Assembly (NCBI GenBank): GCA_002812745.2
Contig: NCSJ02000149.1
Location: 36,279-100,278 of the forward strand
Length of the DNA: 64,000 bases
Origin: Scytalidium lignicola
Taxonomy: Eukaryota; Ascomycota; Leotiomycetes
Direction of reading: 5' to 3'
The notes under the pieces are model-generated. The model had not been told where the DNA came from, did no database searches, and saw nothing but the letters and a program-made list of their open reading frames with translations. Every line of letters begins with the position of its first letter. Position 1 is the stretch's first letter. Position numbers and translations under genes: made by a program. This document shows positions 1 through 11,197 of this stretch, one piece after another.

Positions 1-840
1 ATGGAGCCAAGAAACTATTTCGATATTCCAGTTCTAGTAACCATATTACATCAATCAATAAGTTGATGTTGCCGTATCGTGGCTAAGCTGGTTTTGAGTG
101 TCTGGCATCGAGGCTTTTTTCTTGACATCTGGTTCGTACTGGATTGAACATTTGGGCAGGAGAAATACGGGCTAGTACTACACGCCTTCAGGCGAAGAAA
201 CGATGTTACCCGAGGGACTGTGGGATGACACAGATACAAGCTTAATAGGCTTTGCAAGGCTTTAAAGTTAGACTTGTCACCGCGCATACACTATCCTAAA
301 GCAGTCGTGCCCTACCGAAATGGGCCACAGAGTACACGTGTAACCGCAGTCCTTCACTCCCGATAGAACCCCAGCGCCACCAATATTCCAAGAAAAGCCA
401 CCATATTATTTAGTGGTCATGTTTCCCCGGAGCATTCGGGGCAGTGTTCCTGTCAAGCGCCAATTTGCTACATCCCGAGTAAGGCAAGTAAAAAGCTGTT
501 AGTGCTATTTCTGGATACGGTACTACTCGATCCTATTGCCACTACGCAATACAAGACGACAATATGCTACGATATTTGCATAAGAGCGGTAAGGCTGTAG
601 TATCCATTGGAAGGCGTACCACTAGATCGCTTTGTTGACTAGCTGTCGGCTTACTCTGAGAACTTCGAATCTCTTATTCTTCACCACTTATTGTCAATTA
701 ATAAATCAATATCCGATAACTTGCATGATTACCATTATTCACAGCTTTGAGTCTCCCCCTTTATCGTATTTCTTTAGTTAGGATTATTTGTTTACCACGT
801 TGAAGGATTGATATTTTAACTTATCGGACGCGCTCGAAAT
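1..840. other. left-edge stretch, no gene recognised
   Basis: The stretch is of mixed composition. The few short open frames carry no family motif and no intron-exon structure, so I see nothing here that I can annotate. It may be old decayed sequence flanking the Crypton-like element that follows. Confidence 0.4.
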
Positions 841-1040
841 TTTGGCGAAATGCCTAGCGCTCCACGTGACCACTTATCCCATACAAAATCGGACCGCCAA
901 GCGAATGCAAAATCGCCTGTAAAACGCGTGATAAGCGCATCGGGATAAACATCCTCACCGTCCTTGGGCACTTATCGTCCTGCAACCACCATTCCTACCA
1001 CCACCACCCGCTCAACCACCTCCGACCCCCCTAATTCCAG

Positions 1041-3530
1041 ATGCCAGCGGACGTAGACGCGTATAATGCAACGGACAAGCATCGCCGTAATGCCCGTAAA
1101 GCTGGTTTACAAGCCAAAAAGGACGAGCAGCTGCGTAATATAGCTCGGTCTTACGCCAGCAAGCAGAGGGAGTAGAAAGTGCGTATATCCTAAGGCATGT
1201 TCTACAAGTTTACAAGCGCGCAAAGCCAGCTAACTTGCAGCTTACAGAATTAGTACTCTACCCCCTGAGTCGCTGAAGATAAGAATGTGTACAGTTGGCC
1301 AGATGGGGAGCTGGTAACACTTGATAAGCCGGCTATGTAGCTCAAGGAAGATATTATGCTCCGACATGTAAAGATCCCGCAAAAACAAGGCCCACGAGTG
1401 CAATCACAGGCAAAGGCAAAGGTAAGAGCAAAGGCATGAGCAAAGGACAAGGACGCTATGGCTCTTGTAGAAGCTTAATTGCTATCAGAGCAGTTGAAAG
1501 TACCACTGGCGGATATTCCTAGGTTGCTTGCAGACGACCACAAGGATTATGTACCCCTTATAGCTTTAGCCTCAGCCTTGGAAGAGGAGGAGGAGGAGGA
1601 GGAAGAGGGAGAGCTTACAAGCATACAGATAGAGGGTTCCCTTTACATGAAAAGTACTTTGGAGTTGTATGTTGTAACTATGATGAAGCTGTGGAGGTTA
1701 CAAGTAACTTATGGACATAGCAATTCAGAGAACCCTTATAATAAAGCCGTTTGTAGATTTCTTGAGCAATATGGCTACCAGTAAGATAAGCATGACTAAG
1801 AGTATTTTCATGATTATAACATAAATAACATCCAAGTTAGTTACTTAATAGAAGAGTAATATCAAATATAAAATATTCTATTTCACAAGTTAGTAAACCA
1901 CCTGCAAAACTTGTAAACATATATAGATATACTTTTTAGCTATTATTATCTTCTTCATAAAGAGAATCAGTATAAGATGGAACTTGTAGACTTATCTCTC
2001 CTTGAGTATCCTACTTTAAAGAGCTTAACTTCTTATACTTGCTTAGTTATCCTTTTACAGGATAGAAAGTTAAATAAGACAACAAAAAAAGAGTTTATAA
2101 GTTTTTTACAGTATAAGGATCTTATATTTTACATATAAAGTACTTTAGTACAACTTCTTTTTTAGTAATAACATATTATAAGTAAAACTCTTCCTTCTTT
2201 CCAAAGTTGTAAAGACTAATATTAAATCAAAGTCCTTGTTAGTAAAGACTATTAGAAAGAACTCTCTTATCTTACACAATTATAAGAAACTTAGTAGACC
2301 TTTGAAAATGCTAGTTTTACATCTGTTAAAAAGACTTACCTTTTATAGAGTACAAGAGTATAACATACTAAGATTTATAGTATGTTTTTTGCCTAAATCT
2401 CATAAGCTAACCATTAGAACCAGAGCTTACTTTGCTAAGTATATCTCATGCACTTTCCTTGTCAATTCATGAAAATCATAATTAGTTTTACAAGTGTTAC
2501 AAGTGATTATTTCCTGACTGCTTATAAGCTGCCTTTTTACCTTTTACAACAAATCTGGCTATGGATTAAGTATTGAGAAAGTTACTTTAAAGCTTGAGTA
2601 TAAAGAAAATGTTAAGTATAAGGAGGCTTAGATGAAGATAACTTAGCAAGTGATGATTTTATTAAGTTGCTAAAGCATTTACGAACTGTTTTATTACAAA
2701 ACCTTATAATTTTGCAACCTTGTTATCCATTATTACCCTTCTTTAATTACTTACCCTTTTGCAGACTAGAATAAGATGAATTCACTTTTACAGTTTAAGC
2801 TAATGCTGTTATAAAAAANGCTGCAAAANCCTTCTTTTACAACAAGCTTTACCAAAGATTAATGAAATGCTAATTAACACTTATAAAGCAATTTTAAATA
2901 ACAATAACCAACTAGTTAATAAGTTAAAGTAATATTTTGAAAATAAGCTTGATAATATCCAAATTAACTTAAACATGTTAATAAGTAACCATGTCTTAAT
3001 AACTTTAACAGGTTATTAAGGCCCTTTGTAAGCAGATTCTCACAGACTGTTACAAGAGCCTTTACAAGAGCTTTTACAAGAGCTTTTGCAACAGTCTTTA
3101 CAAGGATCTCCGTAAAGATGCTTGTAAACTCCTTTACAAGGAATTGCCCTAGTTTTAGCCAATTCTCCTTTAGTTACTAAAGTGCTTATAAAGCCTAATG
3201 TTATTATTATTGTTATTAGACTAACATTATCCATTTACACCAACTTAGCAAAGGTTTACATGGTCAAGGATGTATAAGAAGAGTAGAATACAAGCTTTGC
3301 AAGTTACCTACTCGTAAAAGAGTTAGAAGATAGATGGAGAGTTGATTAACAACCAAGGAATAAGATTTAAGTTCAGTTCTTTCGTTGAAAAGCCTTTTAG
3401 GATAAACTCATTGTTCATATTAAGTATAGTAAAACTGAAGAGCAAGTTATTACAAAGCTTAAGCTTTTACAAGTTAGTTATAACTTAAATTAGTTAATTA
3501 ATAACCTTATTTAACATCGTCAAAAACAAG
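1041..3530 (+). pseudogene. Crypton-type tyrosine recombinase with NDC10_II-like core and GCR1_C-like tail, pseudogene
   Basis: One frame, opened by ATG at 1041, reads through to about 3530 with many stops. In order it shows a basic N-terminus (MPADVDAYNATDKHRRNARK); a linker with PDGELVTLD and HVKIPQKQGPRVQ; a segment from 1479 to 1784 with LADIPRLLADDHKDYVPL, a run of nine Glu and MKSTLELYVVTMM; and a core with LVDLSLLEYP and LNKTTKKEF. Near 2430 it has the ISQA..NQS..C.VYL..FP.QFM block expected around the recombinase active site. The C-terminus (about 3256-3400) has VKELEDRW, as in GCR1_C domains. Fungal Cryptons are known to pair an NDC10-like recombinase with GCR1_C. A tandem LLQE repeat lies near 3048-3085. 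The protein is dead: most stops are TAA/TAG at positions where Gln or Trp is expected. Confidence 0.65.
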
Positions 3531-4187
3531 CTTATATCTTTCTTAAACATAAACGTAATTGTTATTTAAGAAAAATCATTTTACTATAAATAATCATAAT
3601 TAAAGTTTAACTTTTTATTTAGATTTACAAATCTATTATTATTTATTATAAGTTAAGAATTTATTATTTTTTCAAGTTAGTTAATTAGTTATATACTTGT
3701 AAATCATAGTTAAAGCCTTTTTATTATTTACTTATAAGGATTTTATTTAGTTATAAGTTGATTATAAATTAGTTATTAGTTAAAAAGAGTTAATTTATAG
3801 TTATAAGATTTACAAAATAAGAAATTCATATTAACTATTTAAAAAAAGGCTTGTATAAATATCATCCCAAGCATTAGTTACTCTACTTATTCTACTCATT
3901 CCACCTATTCCTTCATCATTATCATTATCATTATTATTATCATTATTATCTTCCTCTTCCTCCTACTTGAAAACGTTCACAAGCTCTTGTAATAAACCTG
4001 TAATGCAAGTATTCTTTTCTTTGCAAGAAATTTACAGGTACTGGACACAGCCAGTTATAACAGGAGTAGTTGCAGTAAGTTGACAGGCAAGGCAGTGGGG
4101 GGCAGGGCGGCGGGCAAGGACAGAGCACTGGGCAGGCAGCTGGGAGGGCACTAGACAATGATTAATATGGCCTGTGAGACCCGTAAA

Positions 4188-4905
4188 CTAGCTAGAAGAA
4201 GACTTACAGACGACAGCAAAGTTACTAGAAATAACTGGGCAATGCTGGGAGCGGCGGGAAGGAGCAGCAGCAGCAGGAGCAACGGCAGGAGCAACGGCAG
4301 GGGCAGTAGGAGGGGCAGCAGCAGCAGCAGCAGGACGTTTACAGATGTCTATACTCACAATTAGCATCCGTAAAGCATCCATTAAGGGCTTGTTACTTAC
4401 AAAAGGAGCAGCGAACTCCTTCATTGCCGTAATAGCAGTTAGCACATGCCCCGTTCAAAAGGCCCGCCACAGACACACACTCCTGCCACACACCCAACCC
4501 ACCAGCACAGTGCGCACAAGGAGGGTCGTTAACCCTTCCAACCATATACGCCAAGTGCACCTCCATGTTGGCAGGCCGAGTAATGGTAGGAGTACGGCCT
4601 GGACAGGCCACAGCCGCCCGCAAAACACAACGACCTGTAAGGGTTTAAATAGTACGGGTGGGATGGGCAAGGAGGGCCAGGAAGGCCAGAGCTACAACAG
4701 CATCAGGAGCAGGAGCAGGAGCAGGAGCTAGAGCAGGAGCTGGAGCTGGAGCAGGAGCTGGAGCAGGAACCAGCCCGCGGACTGTTAACGGGTGTCCAGG
4801 AAGCTATGGCAACAGCAGCAGCAGCAGCAGTGGTAGTGGTAGTGGTGGTAGTGGTGATAATGGTGGTGGTGATGGTGGTGGTGATATATTACGAGGGAAG
4901 GAGGG
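4188..4905 (-). pseudogene. DUF3716-like cysteine-rich protein, antisense within the Crypton-like element
   Basis: The minus-strand frame begins in a Thr/Ala-rich and Pro-Ala-repeat region (about 4905-4680) and crosses one TAA (4647-4645). It then encodes a cysteine module with PPCAHCAGGLG, QECVSVAGLLNGACANCYYG and GVRCSF, which resembles fungal DUF3716 domains (CxxC, Cys, CxNC and Cys spacing). A plausible intron at 4349-4400 (GTAAGT donor, GCTAAT branch, TATAG acceptor) joins it to an Ala/Pro-rich tail ending at 4188. The function of DUF3716 is unknown. The single stop fits CAA to TAA, so I call it a pseudogene, although the body is otherwise open. The alternative is that the cysteine pattern is chance within GC-rich repeats; the motif order argues against that. 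Confidence 0.5.
4240..4890. repeat. trinucleotide and hexanucleotide microsatellite cluster
   Basis: Runs of AGC/GGAGCA units occur at 4260-4335 and 4710-4770 and AGC at 4812-4830, followed by GGT/GAT-type runs at 4830-4890. They underlie the low-complexity Ala, Pro, Thr and Ser tracts of the antisense ORF, and they make the many overlapping short ORFs here meaningless. Confidence 0.8.
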
Positions 4906-5328
4906 AAGTAGGAGTTATGATTTCTTGATATAGCCATACTTTACCATTGTCAAAGGCCTTTGATATTGTAGATGTACTATGAATAGATTGCTATTTCATT
5001 ATTACCTCGAGTTGATATTGTGCCTCCTTTATTGAGCCCCTAGGAAGTCATGTAACCTTATCGCAAGGTGCTGAGGTCAAATCTAGCCAATTAACGCACG
5101 AGGAATTCAAACCACCATAACTCCACCATCCTGCCTTTATTTGACTTTCTCTAAAGACCTTTGATATTAAGTCGTAAGGCGAGTCTCCAGCTCCATTTGC
5201 ACGTTATTTGCACCCCTGGTTGTCAAGTTATGGGGCTGCAAAATCGCGATCACTTATCGTTTGGCACTTGGGTAATCACACGCGATTTCGCGTAATTTCT
5301 CTCCAAAACGACCAACGATAAATGCTAC

Positions 5329-6033
5329 TTACCGAGAACTAAAATTATTAATCGTCGGCTCGCTTACTGTACGGCCTTTTACCGGGGCCTTCGATATAGC
5401 CTCATTGAGGAGCTTGGTGAGCCTCACTGCTGAGTCTTTCTGACCTCTGAGGGTCTCAATCGTAGTTTTATCTGTAAACTTAATGCGTATTTCCTTGGTG
5501 CCAGGCGCGATTCGGCTTCCTGTAGTTGTGGTTGTGGTTGTAACTTTGGTGCGTAAGGACACGTTGCCGTCTCCGTTGGAGGATGCGATACCTGCTCACG
5601 ATGATTCTGTTGACTGTGGTGATTCGCTCCTGGTAGAGTAGCCTTGTATAAAGCTTGCCATCTTGATGAATTGGTCTCGGAGCTCCCTGAAATCCTGTCA
5701 CATCTCGTCCAGCTTGTCGTCCGTCGTGTCAAGGGTCACGTTTCCGCCTTGTCCGTCATCCTTCAGGCCCCTCAAGAATGATTTCAGAGCCCTCAGGAAG
5801 TCCAAGGCATTGTCAGATGGTATGGGACGAGCCTTTCGACCCTCCTGACCTTCTGTAGCTGGTTTGCGACCGACATATTCGATCAAAGCTTCGGTTTCCT
5901 GGAGGAGGTTGATCCGTTGTTCGTTGAGGTCTTTCCCTTTCTTACCTACCTTTGGACAACCATAATCTACGAGGGGCTCCCTACCACCGGGCGGCATGGA
6001 GTTGATCTCGAGGAAGCGATTCCCGGTGTCCAA
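5329..6033 (-). pseudogene. LINE (Tad1-type) ORF1/gag-like fragment
   Basis: A single minus-strand frame covers the span with two in-frame TGA stops (5698-5700 and near 5597), each where an Arg codon (CGA) would fit. Readable landmarks are LLQETEALIEYVGRKPA, DNALDFLRALKSFLRGL, DDGQGGNVTLDTTDDKLDEM, FRELRDQFIKMASFIQG, VAPGTKE-like IAPGTKEIRIKF and AVRLTKLLNEAISKAPVKGR. This layout resembles the N-terminal part of gag proteins of fungal non-LTR elements, from memory of the family and without a search. No zinc knuckle and no reverse transcriptase follow, so it is a truncated copy. The 3' end carries an 18-base string also found at the terminus of the nested element at 46389-48750. Confidence 0.5.
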
Positions 6034-6449
6034 TTGCTGGTAGGTGGCGTGGTTGTCGAGTTATTTCCAAAAAGTCGATTTGGGCGCGCGGAGATGTTTT
6101 TATTGATAATCGTTGTGACGCGAGTGTCACTTGGGCCAGCCGTAAATGGCTAAAGCCACAGCCGATATGGAACTCCGCGCCAATGAATTATTCTCATCTG
6201 TTGGGCATCAGGGGAAAAAGGCTTGTTAATGTTGCTTCAGATAGGGAGCATGATAATGTAAACTACTGCTACTTTGATTAACAATTGGACTCCTTTTTGT
6301 GAGATTTTGTGTAATGGCTTTTGCGGCGTAGGAAGATTATAAGTAGACGTAGAACAGTCCAATTCCAAGTCTGCACTGTTCTCATTCTACCATCAATCAA
6401 TCCATTGTTTCTCATTAAACATACTTTTTAAAGAGAAAAATAATAATCA
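6034..6449. other. gap holding the decayed promoter and leader of the NmrA-like pseudogene
   Basis: No gene is seen here. The last 110 bases (about 6340-6449) look like a fungal core promoter and leader: ATTATAAG near 6335-6342, then pyrimidine-rich sequence with CATCAATCAATCC and CATTAAACATAC just before the ATG at 6450. It was presumably the NmrA gene's own 5' region before inactivation. Confidence 0.4.
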
Positions 6450-7386
6450 TGAGCAAGCTTCTTGTCGTATTCGGGGCTACCGGCCAACAGGGCGGCTCAT
6501 TGACTACATCCTAAACGACTTAACACTCTCAAAAGAATTCAAAATTCGAGCTGTAACCCGCGATCCTTCAAAACTAGCCGTCTAGGAATTAAAGAAGAAA
6601 GGAGTTAAAGCTGTGAAGGCTGATTTAGACAACGAGGAACCCATTAAAAATACCATTGTAGGCGCGTATACCGTGTTTGCTGTCACTCTTACGAATTACT
6701 TCACTGAAAACTTGAAGCAAGCAGAATTCAACTAGGTGAAGGCAATTTCTGATGCTGTTGTTACTTCAGGGGCATCGTACTTCATATTTAGCACCCTTCC
6801 AAACCTAATTGTCGAATTGGGAGGGAGATACAAGGAATTTGACGCCTTCGTCTTTAAGGCGGAAGCGGAAGAGTATATTCGGACCTTGTCTATCAAAAGT
6901 GCCTTTTTCGCTCTTGGGTTCTTCATGTAAAACTTGTATGGCTTTATGAAGCTACAGCTAGTAGGAGATGGAACCTATACGATATACAACTTCGCTAAGC
7001 CTGAGATTACACTTTTACTCACTGACGTTGCTAGCGATTCAGGGAAGTTTGTCGATGTTATATTATCTGAGCCGGACAAGTATAAGAGCAAAGTACTATC
7101 AGCTGCAATAACATTTTATTCCTTCCAGAATATTGTTGAGACGATGAGCAAGATCACTGGCAAAACCGTCAAGTACAGCTAGATCCTAGAGAGTGTGTTC
7201 TGCAGCCATCTACCATTCCCTCCTGCTGGAGCTAACAATTTGATGGAAATGTTTGCGTACTATCAGGATCCTGGTTATTTTGGACCTAACTCGAAGGAAC
7301 TTGTTGAGTAGACTGCTAAGCAGACTAGAGGTAAACTCACTAGTTTGGAGGAGTATCTGGCGAAAAATCCTTTGAACTTGGACTAA
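6450..7386 (+). pseudogene. NmrA-like NAD(P)-binding Rossmann protein, pseudogene
   Basis: The start at ATG 6450 reads MSKLLVVFGATGQQGGS, the glycine-rich dinucleotide loop (GATGxxG) of NmrA/HSCARG proteins. A one-base loss near 6505-6515 shifts the frame; the rest runs in a single frame to the TAA at 7384-7386. Landmarks are FKIRAVTRDPSK, GVKAVKADLDNEEP, YTVFAVT, FKAEAEEYIRT and the C-terminal KLTSLEEYLAKNP. Five in-frame stops (after AV, FN, GFFM, VKYS and ELVE) are all TAG or TAA where Gln, or once Trp, fits the family. The original length of about 310 residues is normal. NmrA-like proteins sense NAD(P) redox state or act as reductases. No intron is apparent. Confidence 0.85.
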
Positions 7387-7929
7387 TGTTAAGAGTTCTT
7401 GTTTCTTTATCACTTTATATGTTTTCATTCAAATAAAGATATACAATTGTTAAAGCCAATTAAATCATATGTTCGTTATTATGTCACTATATATTAACTA
7501 TTTATTAAGTTTCAAAATGCTAGGTGATTGGATGTGTTCATAGTATATTTTGATATTAATAAACTTCCCTCATATTCTATTCTCTGCCTTAAGGTTTACT
7601 AGAAAGATTACAGCAAAGATTAATAAAAATTAAAACCCTTATTTTTACTTTTATGGACCAGTATTTTTTTNCTTTAAAAAAAAAACGTTAAAATGCACAA
7701 GTTTTGTTTTTAATCCAAATTTATTGTTCCAACTATTTACGATTTACCCCTATTTACACTATACTTAAGTTCAACCTTACTCTTGAATCAATCAAGATTT
7801 GCCAGTCCAACTATCAACGTGCAAATCTACCTAGAATCAAAGGCTAGGGTCGTTACAAAGACGAGGAATCTCGATATCCTCTATTGGCGTTTGCTTTATA
7901 ACGTTCTCAGCCGCTTCTCATGACAATGC
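7387..7929. other. AT-rich gap, no gene
   Basis: AT-rich sequence lies between the NmrA pseudogene and the 3' end of the peptidase gene. It includes homopolymer runs and an N at 7671. I see no coding or RNA signal. Confidence 0.5.
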
Positions 7930-8752
7930 TTAAACGGATTCGCAAGTGAGTGTGCTGCCGGAGATAGAGCAGTCGGTGACATCTCTGTTGTTGATGATGA
8001 CTTCGGTGATCTCGCCTTGGCTGAGAGGGATATTCCTGCCGTTTGCGGTGGCGGTAGCCTGAGTGAACTTAATGGCTGGAGAGAAGGGAGAGAAGGTCAC
8101 GGGCTGGCAGCTGGTGCCGCTTGAGTTGCACTCCTCGAAGTCCTCAATGATGAATTCGGCGTCAGTCAGGCAGAGAGAACCGGCAGTGACATGGTTGAAG
8201 TTCTGGGTCACTTTCTGGCCAGTGGAAAGGTTCTCCAAAGTTGCAGAGCCGCTGGTCTTTGAGGTGGCAGTGACGGACATCTGAATTTGGTCACCCTCGG
8301 AGATGTCGATGCCAGTGAAGTCACCTATACGAAATCAGTTTTGAGTCTTCCATTGGAGAACAAAGAGAACACTTACTGGAAAATTCAGGGTACCACTCGT
8401 ACCAAGCATCGTAAGTTCCATCACCGTACCAGTCGAAACCAGTCTGAAGGATGGCAGTCTGGCAGTTAGCACCATCAATACCGACCCAAGCAGTGCCTGC
8501 AGCATTGGAGCCGCCGCTACCTCTTGGAACGTTGGCAACAGCTGAGACGGTGCTGAAGCCGGAGCTCTCGATGATAGCACCACCCCAGTTGGATTGGACA
8601 GTAGCATGTTCAGTGTTGTTCCTGAATGGTGCTGAGCGTCTGCCCTGGCGGCGGGCAAGGCGGCGAGCAAGTCCGCGGTCAGCAGGCACGGCAGCGAGGA
8701 CGGCCTCAGCGCAGATTAGTGCAGAGAGAACAGCAGCAGTGGCGAACTTCAT
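7930..8752 (-). CDS. secreted glutamic peptidase (eqolisin, family G1)
   Basis: Two exons, complement(join(7930..8324,8377..8752)), with a 52-bp intron (GTAAGT...TATAG), give a 256-residue preproprotein. The ATG at 8752 opens a signal peptide (MKFATAAVLSALICAEAVLA), then a basic propeptide with dibasic sites (ARRLARRQGRR). The mature part starts near residue 50 with SNWGGA. Family landmarks are TAWVGIDG (87-94), ILQTGFDWYGDGTYDAWYEW (101-120) and AEFIIEDFEE. The catalytic pair of scytalidoglutamic peptidase, Gln53 and Glu136, aligns with Gln103 and Glu186 here, both present. It should be an acid endopeptidase acting outside the cell, insensitive to pepstatin. No defect is seen. A TATA box lies 107 bp upstream of the ATG. 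Confidence 0.95.
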
Positions 8753-8858
8753 GTTGGCTGATTTGGCTGATAGAAATTGAGGGTAGAGAGCAAGGTAATA
8801 TAGAAGAATGGACTGGAGGATTGCTTCTGGGGATTGCTGAGGGTGATGATGCTCTCCA

Positions 8859-8866
8859 TATTTATA
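8859..8866 (-). promoter_or_regulatory. TATA box of the eqolisin gene
   Basis: TATAAATA on the minus strand sits about 107 bp upstream of the ATG at 8752, followed by a pyrimidine- and CA-rich leader. That is normal spacing for a fungal secreted protease gene. Confidence 0.6.
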
Positions 8867-11197
8867 GTCGAAGGGAGTGAGGTCGAAGTGGATCGAGGCC
8901 AAATGATCATGGGGAGATATCCAGGAATCCTCAAGCAACTTCTATATCAATAACTATCTCCAGATTGCCGGACAGAATGAGATTCCTCTTTTGGATTCGT
9001 CCGATGTAGTCAGTAGACCAAGCATGATGTCGGGCGGCGCCGTCGAGATAGATAATGTACGAAGCGGCATCTGCCAAGGCTAATGGGGAAGGTGGTGAGT
9101 AGTTAATAAACACCTTAATTAACTTATTGTACGAAGGCAGCGACATTCTAGAAATTCGCGGGCATTTTTCCTTTCAGGGCGACCAGAATCCTTTAGATTA
9201 GCATCCAGCAAGGCTTCGACAAGCCTTCCAACAAGGTTTCTCCTGGGATGGAACGACGAATCAACAAGTCCTGTAAGCGCCATCATCTGCTGAATGGAGG
9301 AATCTTAAATCTTAAAGTGCTGGGCGTTGAGCGAATTGTGACAACAGATCCCAGGGGCAACAAAATATCCCGGGCAGAGGTGAGGGGTGATATTTTGCGA
9401 CGTGCCTTCTACCACGTTCTGGATTGGGTGGCATCCAAAGCTACCTGTTATAATAGATGCTCGTTATTCTCGAGATTGTGCGAGGACTAACAGCCAGATT
9501 TGGCTATAGCGATGGAGCTACAGAAAGAGTCAGGTTCTAGAGAGTTTAGAGAGTTAAGGATACAGTCACCAACAGGGCCTTGGCTTCCCCAACCCCCTAA
9601 AGCGCTTGGGGGATACATCCCGCTCAAGCCAGCGAAAGCTCCGATGCTCAAGGGCTCTGATCCACTCGATTCGGAGCATTGTGCGGAGGGGCCAAATCAC
9701 AACCTGCAAATCATAGATTTCCCCTCCACGATTGGCCTTAATAAGGAAGGTAATCACCCGGCGGGTTACAGTTACATTCAGCCCGGAGGTCTCGATACGG
9801 GGAGCGGATGCTATCGCGGAGGCGCGGATAAGCCTCTAAGTAGAGGCATAAGCACTTGCCAAGCAAGCCCCCTAAAACGAATTGATTTGCCTCCTGCTCC
9901 TGCTCGACCGTCCCTCGCCAGTCGATGATGGAGCCATGGCATTTGAGTTGCTTGATTTTTGGCCGTGTGAATGGTCGGGCAGGTGATCAATCGCTGTCGG
10001 ATTAACTGTGATTACCAATCAGCGCTCAATTTGCGCTCAATTTCTTTCATCTTCCGTGCATCAGCACCGAGCAACAAACTGCTTGGCGTGCTTAGGCATC
10101 ATTAATACCATTTTTAGTATACGAGGGAAACCTGGTCAAAAAGAGGCAGTACAAGCGAAAAACTAATGCTTTGAAGTGGCAAAACTCTTTTAAGCTAGAG
10201 CATCTATTGGATATTATTATTCAACTCATATTAGAGGTGGATAAACTGATACGGCATGGGGGTCAGTAGAACGCGGAATAGTGGTGATACGGCTATTTAT
10301 CGGAGTTGTATGAATATATATGTATTGGCACCCTGTTTTACGGAATTGGAGAGGTCAATTTGCATTCTATTCTATGATGAAACTATTATAATATAGACTC
10401 CACTTGTGTCACTTTATCACCGTGAGTTAGCTATTGCGATTCCCTAACATCCATTCACTCAGTGCGACTACAACCCTGGCAATTCGTATTTCATGATGTC
10501 TGATATGTGAACCGCAACACGGGGTTCTTGCCAAACCAGACATGCATGTTGATCGTTCACGGAATGGGATTAGAGTGGCGTAAGGGACTTACATACAACA
10601 ACCAAGCAATTGGAGTTTTCCTTTACTGTTCTGATAACGGCCTAGAGTAAAGCTACCTAGATAGGCTTTCTATACATCATAGAAATCATTAAATCCAGAA
10701 TTATGAATCTAAACAAAGTCGGATTACATCTCGTTGATAGAAGAGAGAGAAGATGGGAAAGACAATTGAGGGTTTTTACGTGAAAGTTATAAGATCTAAC
10801 AAAACACCATAACTTTGCATAATGATGTATCCTATTTCTCTCCATCTATAATACCATGAACGTAACATTCTCCAATGAACTCATAATACTCACCTTTTTA
10901 CCTTATTACTATCGGACATTGTAGGCACTGAATCAGATAAATCTTATCTCCAACTTTACTTAAGGCAAGAACCAGATATATATAATCGCTTGCAAATCCA
11001 AATCGCTTTTTAACAAACGTCTTTGTGTTCTTGATCGTAAGATCATAAAACATACACTTTTGATTCTTTTATTCTTAGAGCCATGAACGCTATTTTTAAA
11101 AATTTTGAAGAACTTCGCTTTGGCCTTCTTAGCTTATAAGTTAGTTGTCAGCAAATAAAGTCCTTAAGTAAGCTTCTTCATGAGTTTTGTTAGTAAA
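8867..11197. other. long intergenic stretch upstream of the eqolisin gene
   Basis: No gene is supported here. The part to about 9930 has ordinary GC. Three GCCAAG-type strings (9073-9078 plus; 9579-9584 minus; 9858-9863 plus) match the PacC consensus GCCARG, which would suit an acid protease, but six-base matches are weak evidence. Open frames at 9248-9490 and 9500-9928 show no family motif. From about 10080 onward the sequence is AT-rich and featureless to me. Confidence 0.35.

Larger units (their letters stand above)
841..5290 (+). mobile_element. degenerate Crypton-type element (approximate limits)
   Basis: The span is defined by a tyrosine-recombinase-type coding region on the plus strand (1041-3530), a very AT-rich tail (3540-3900) and an antisense DUF3716-like ORF (about 4188-4905). 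GC-richer flanks near 850-1000 and 5215-5290 both contain GCAAAATCGC and CACTTATC-type strings, so they may be the element's own termini. I could not define exact ends or a target duplication; Cryptons usually lack inverted repeats, so this is expected. The composition swings from ordinary at the edges to extremely AT-rich inside, as in a RIP-mutated repeat. Confidence 0.5.

Noticed and set aside
3040..3110. A CRISPR-like short repeat (TTTACAAGAGC units)
   Set aside because: It is a tandem repeat inside the decayed Crypton coding frame (LLQE repeats), without spacers, in a eukaryotic genome.
5030..5120. A possible tRNA, because of the string GAGGTCAAATCTAGCC
   Set aside because: No acceptor stem or anticodon arm can be folded around it.
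9248..9928. Two plus-strand open frames of 80 and 142 codons as genes
   Set aside because: There is no recognisable motif, signal peptide or splice pattern, and they lie in the likely promoter region of the eqolisin gene.
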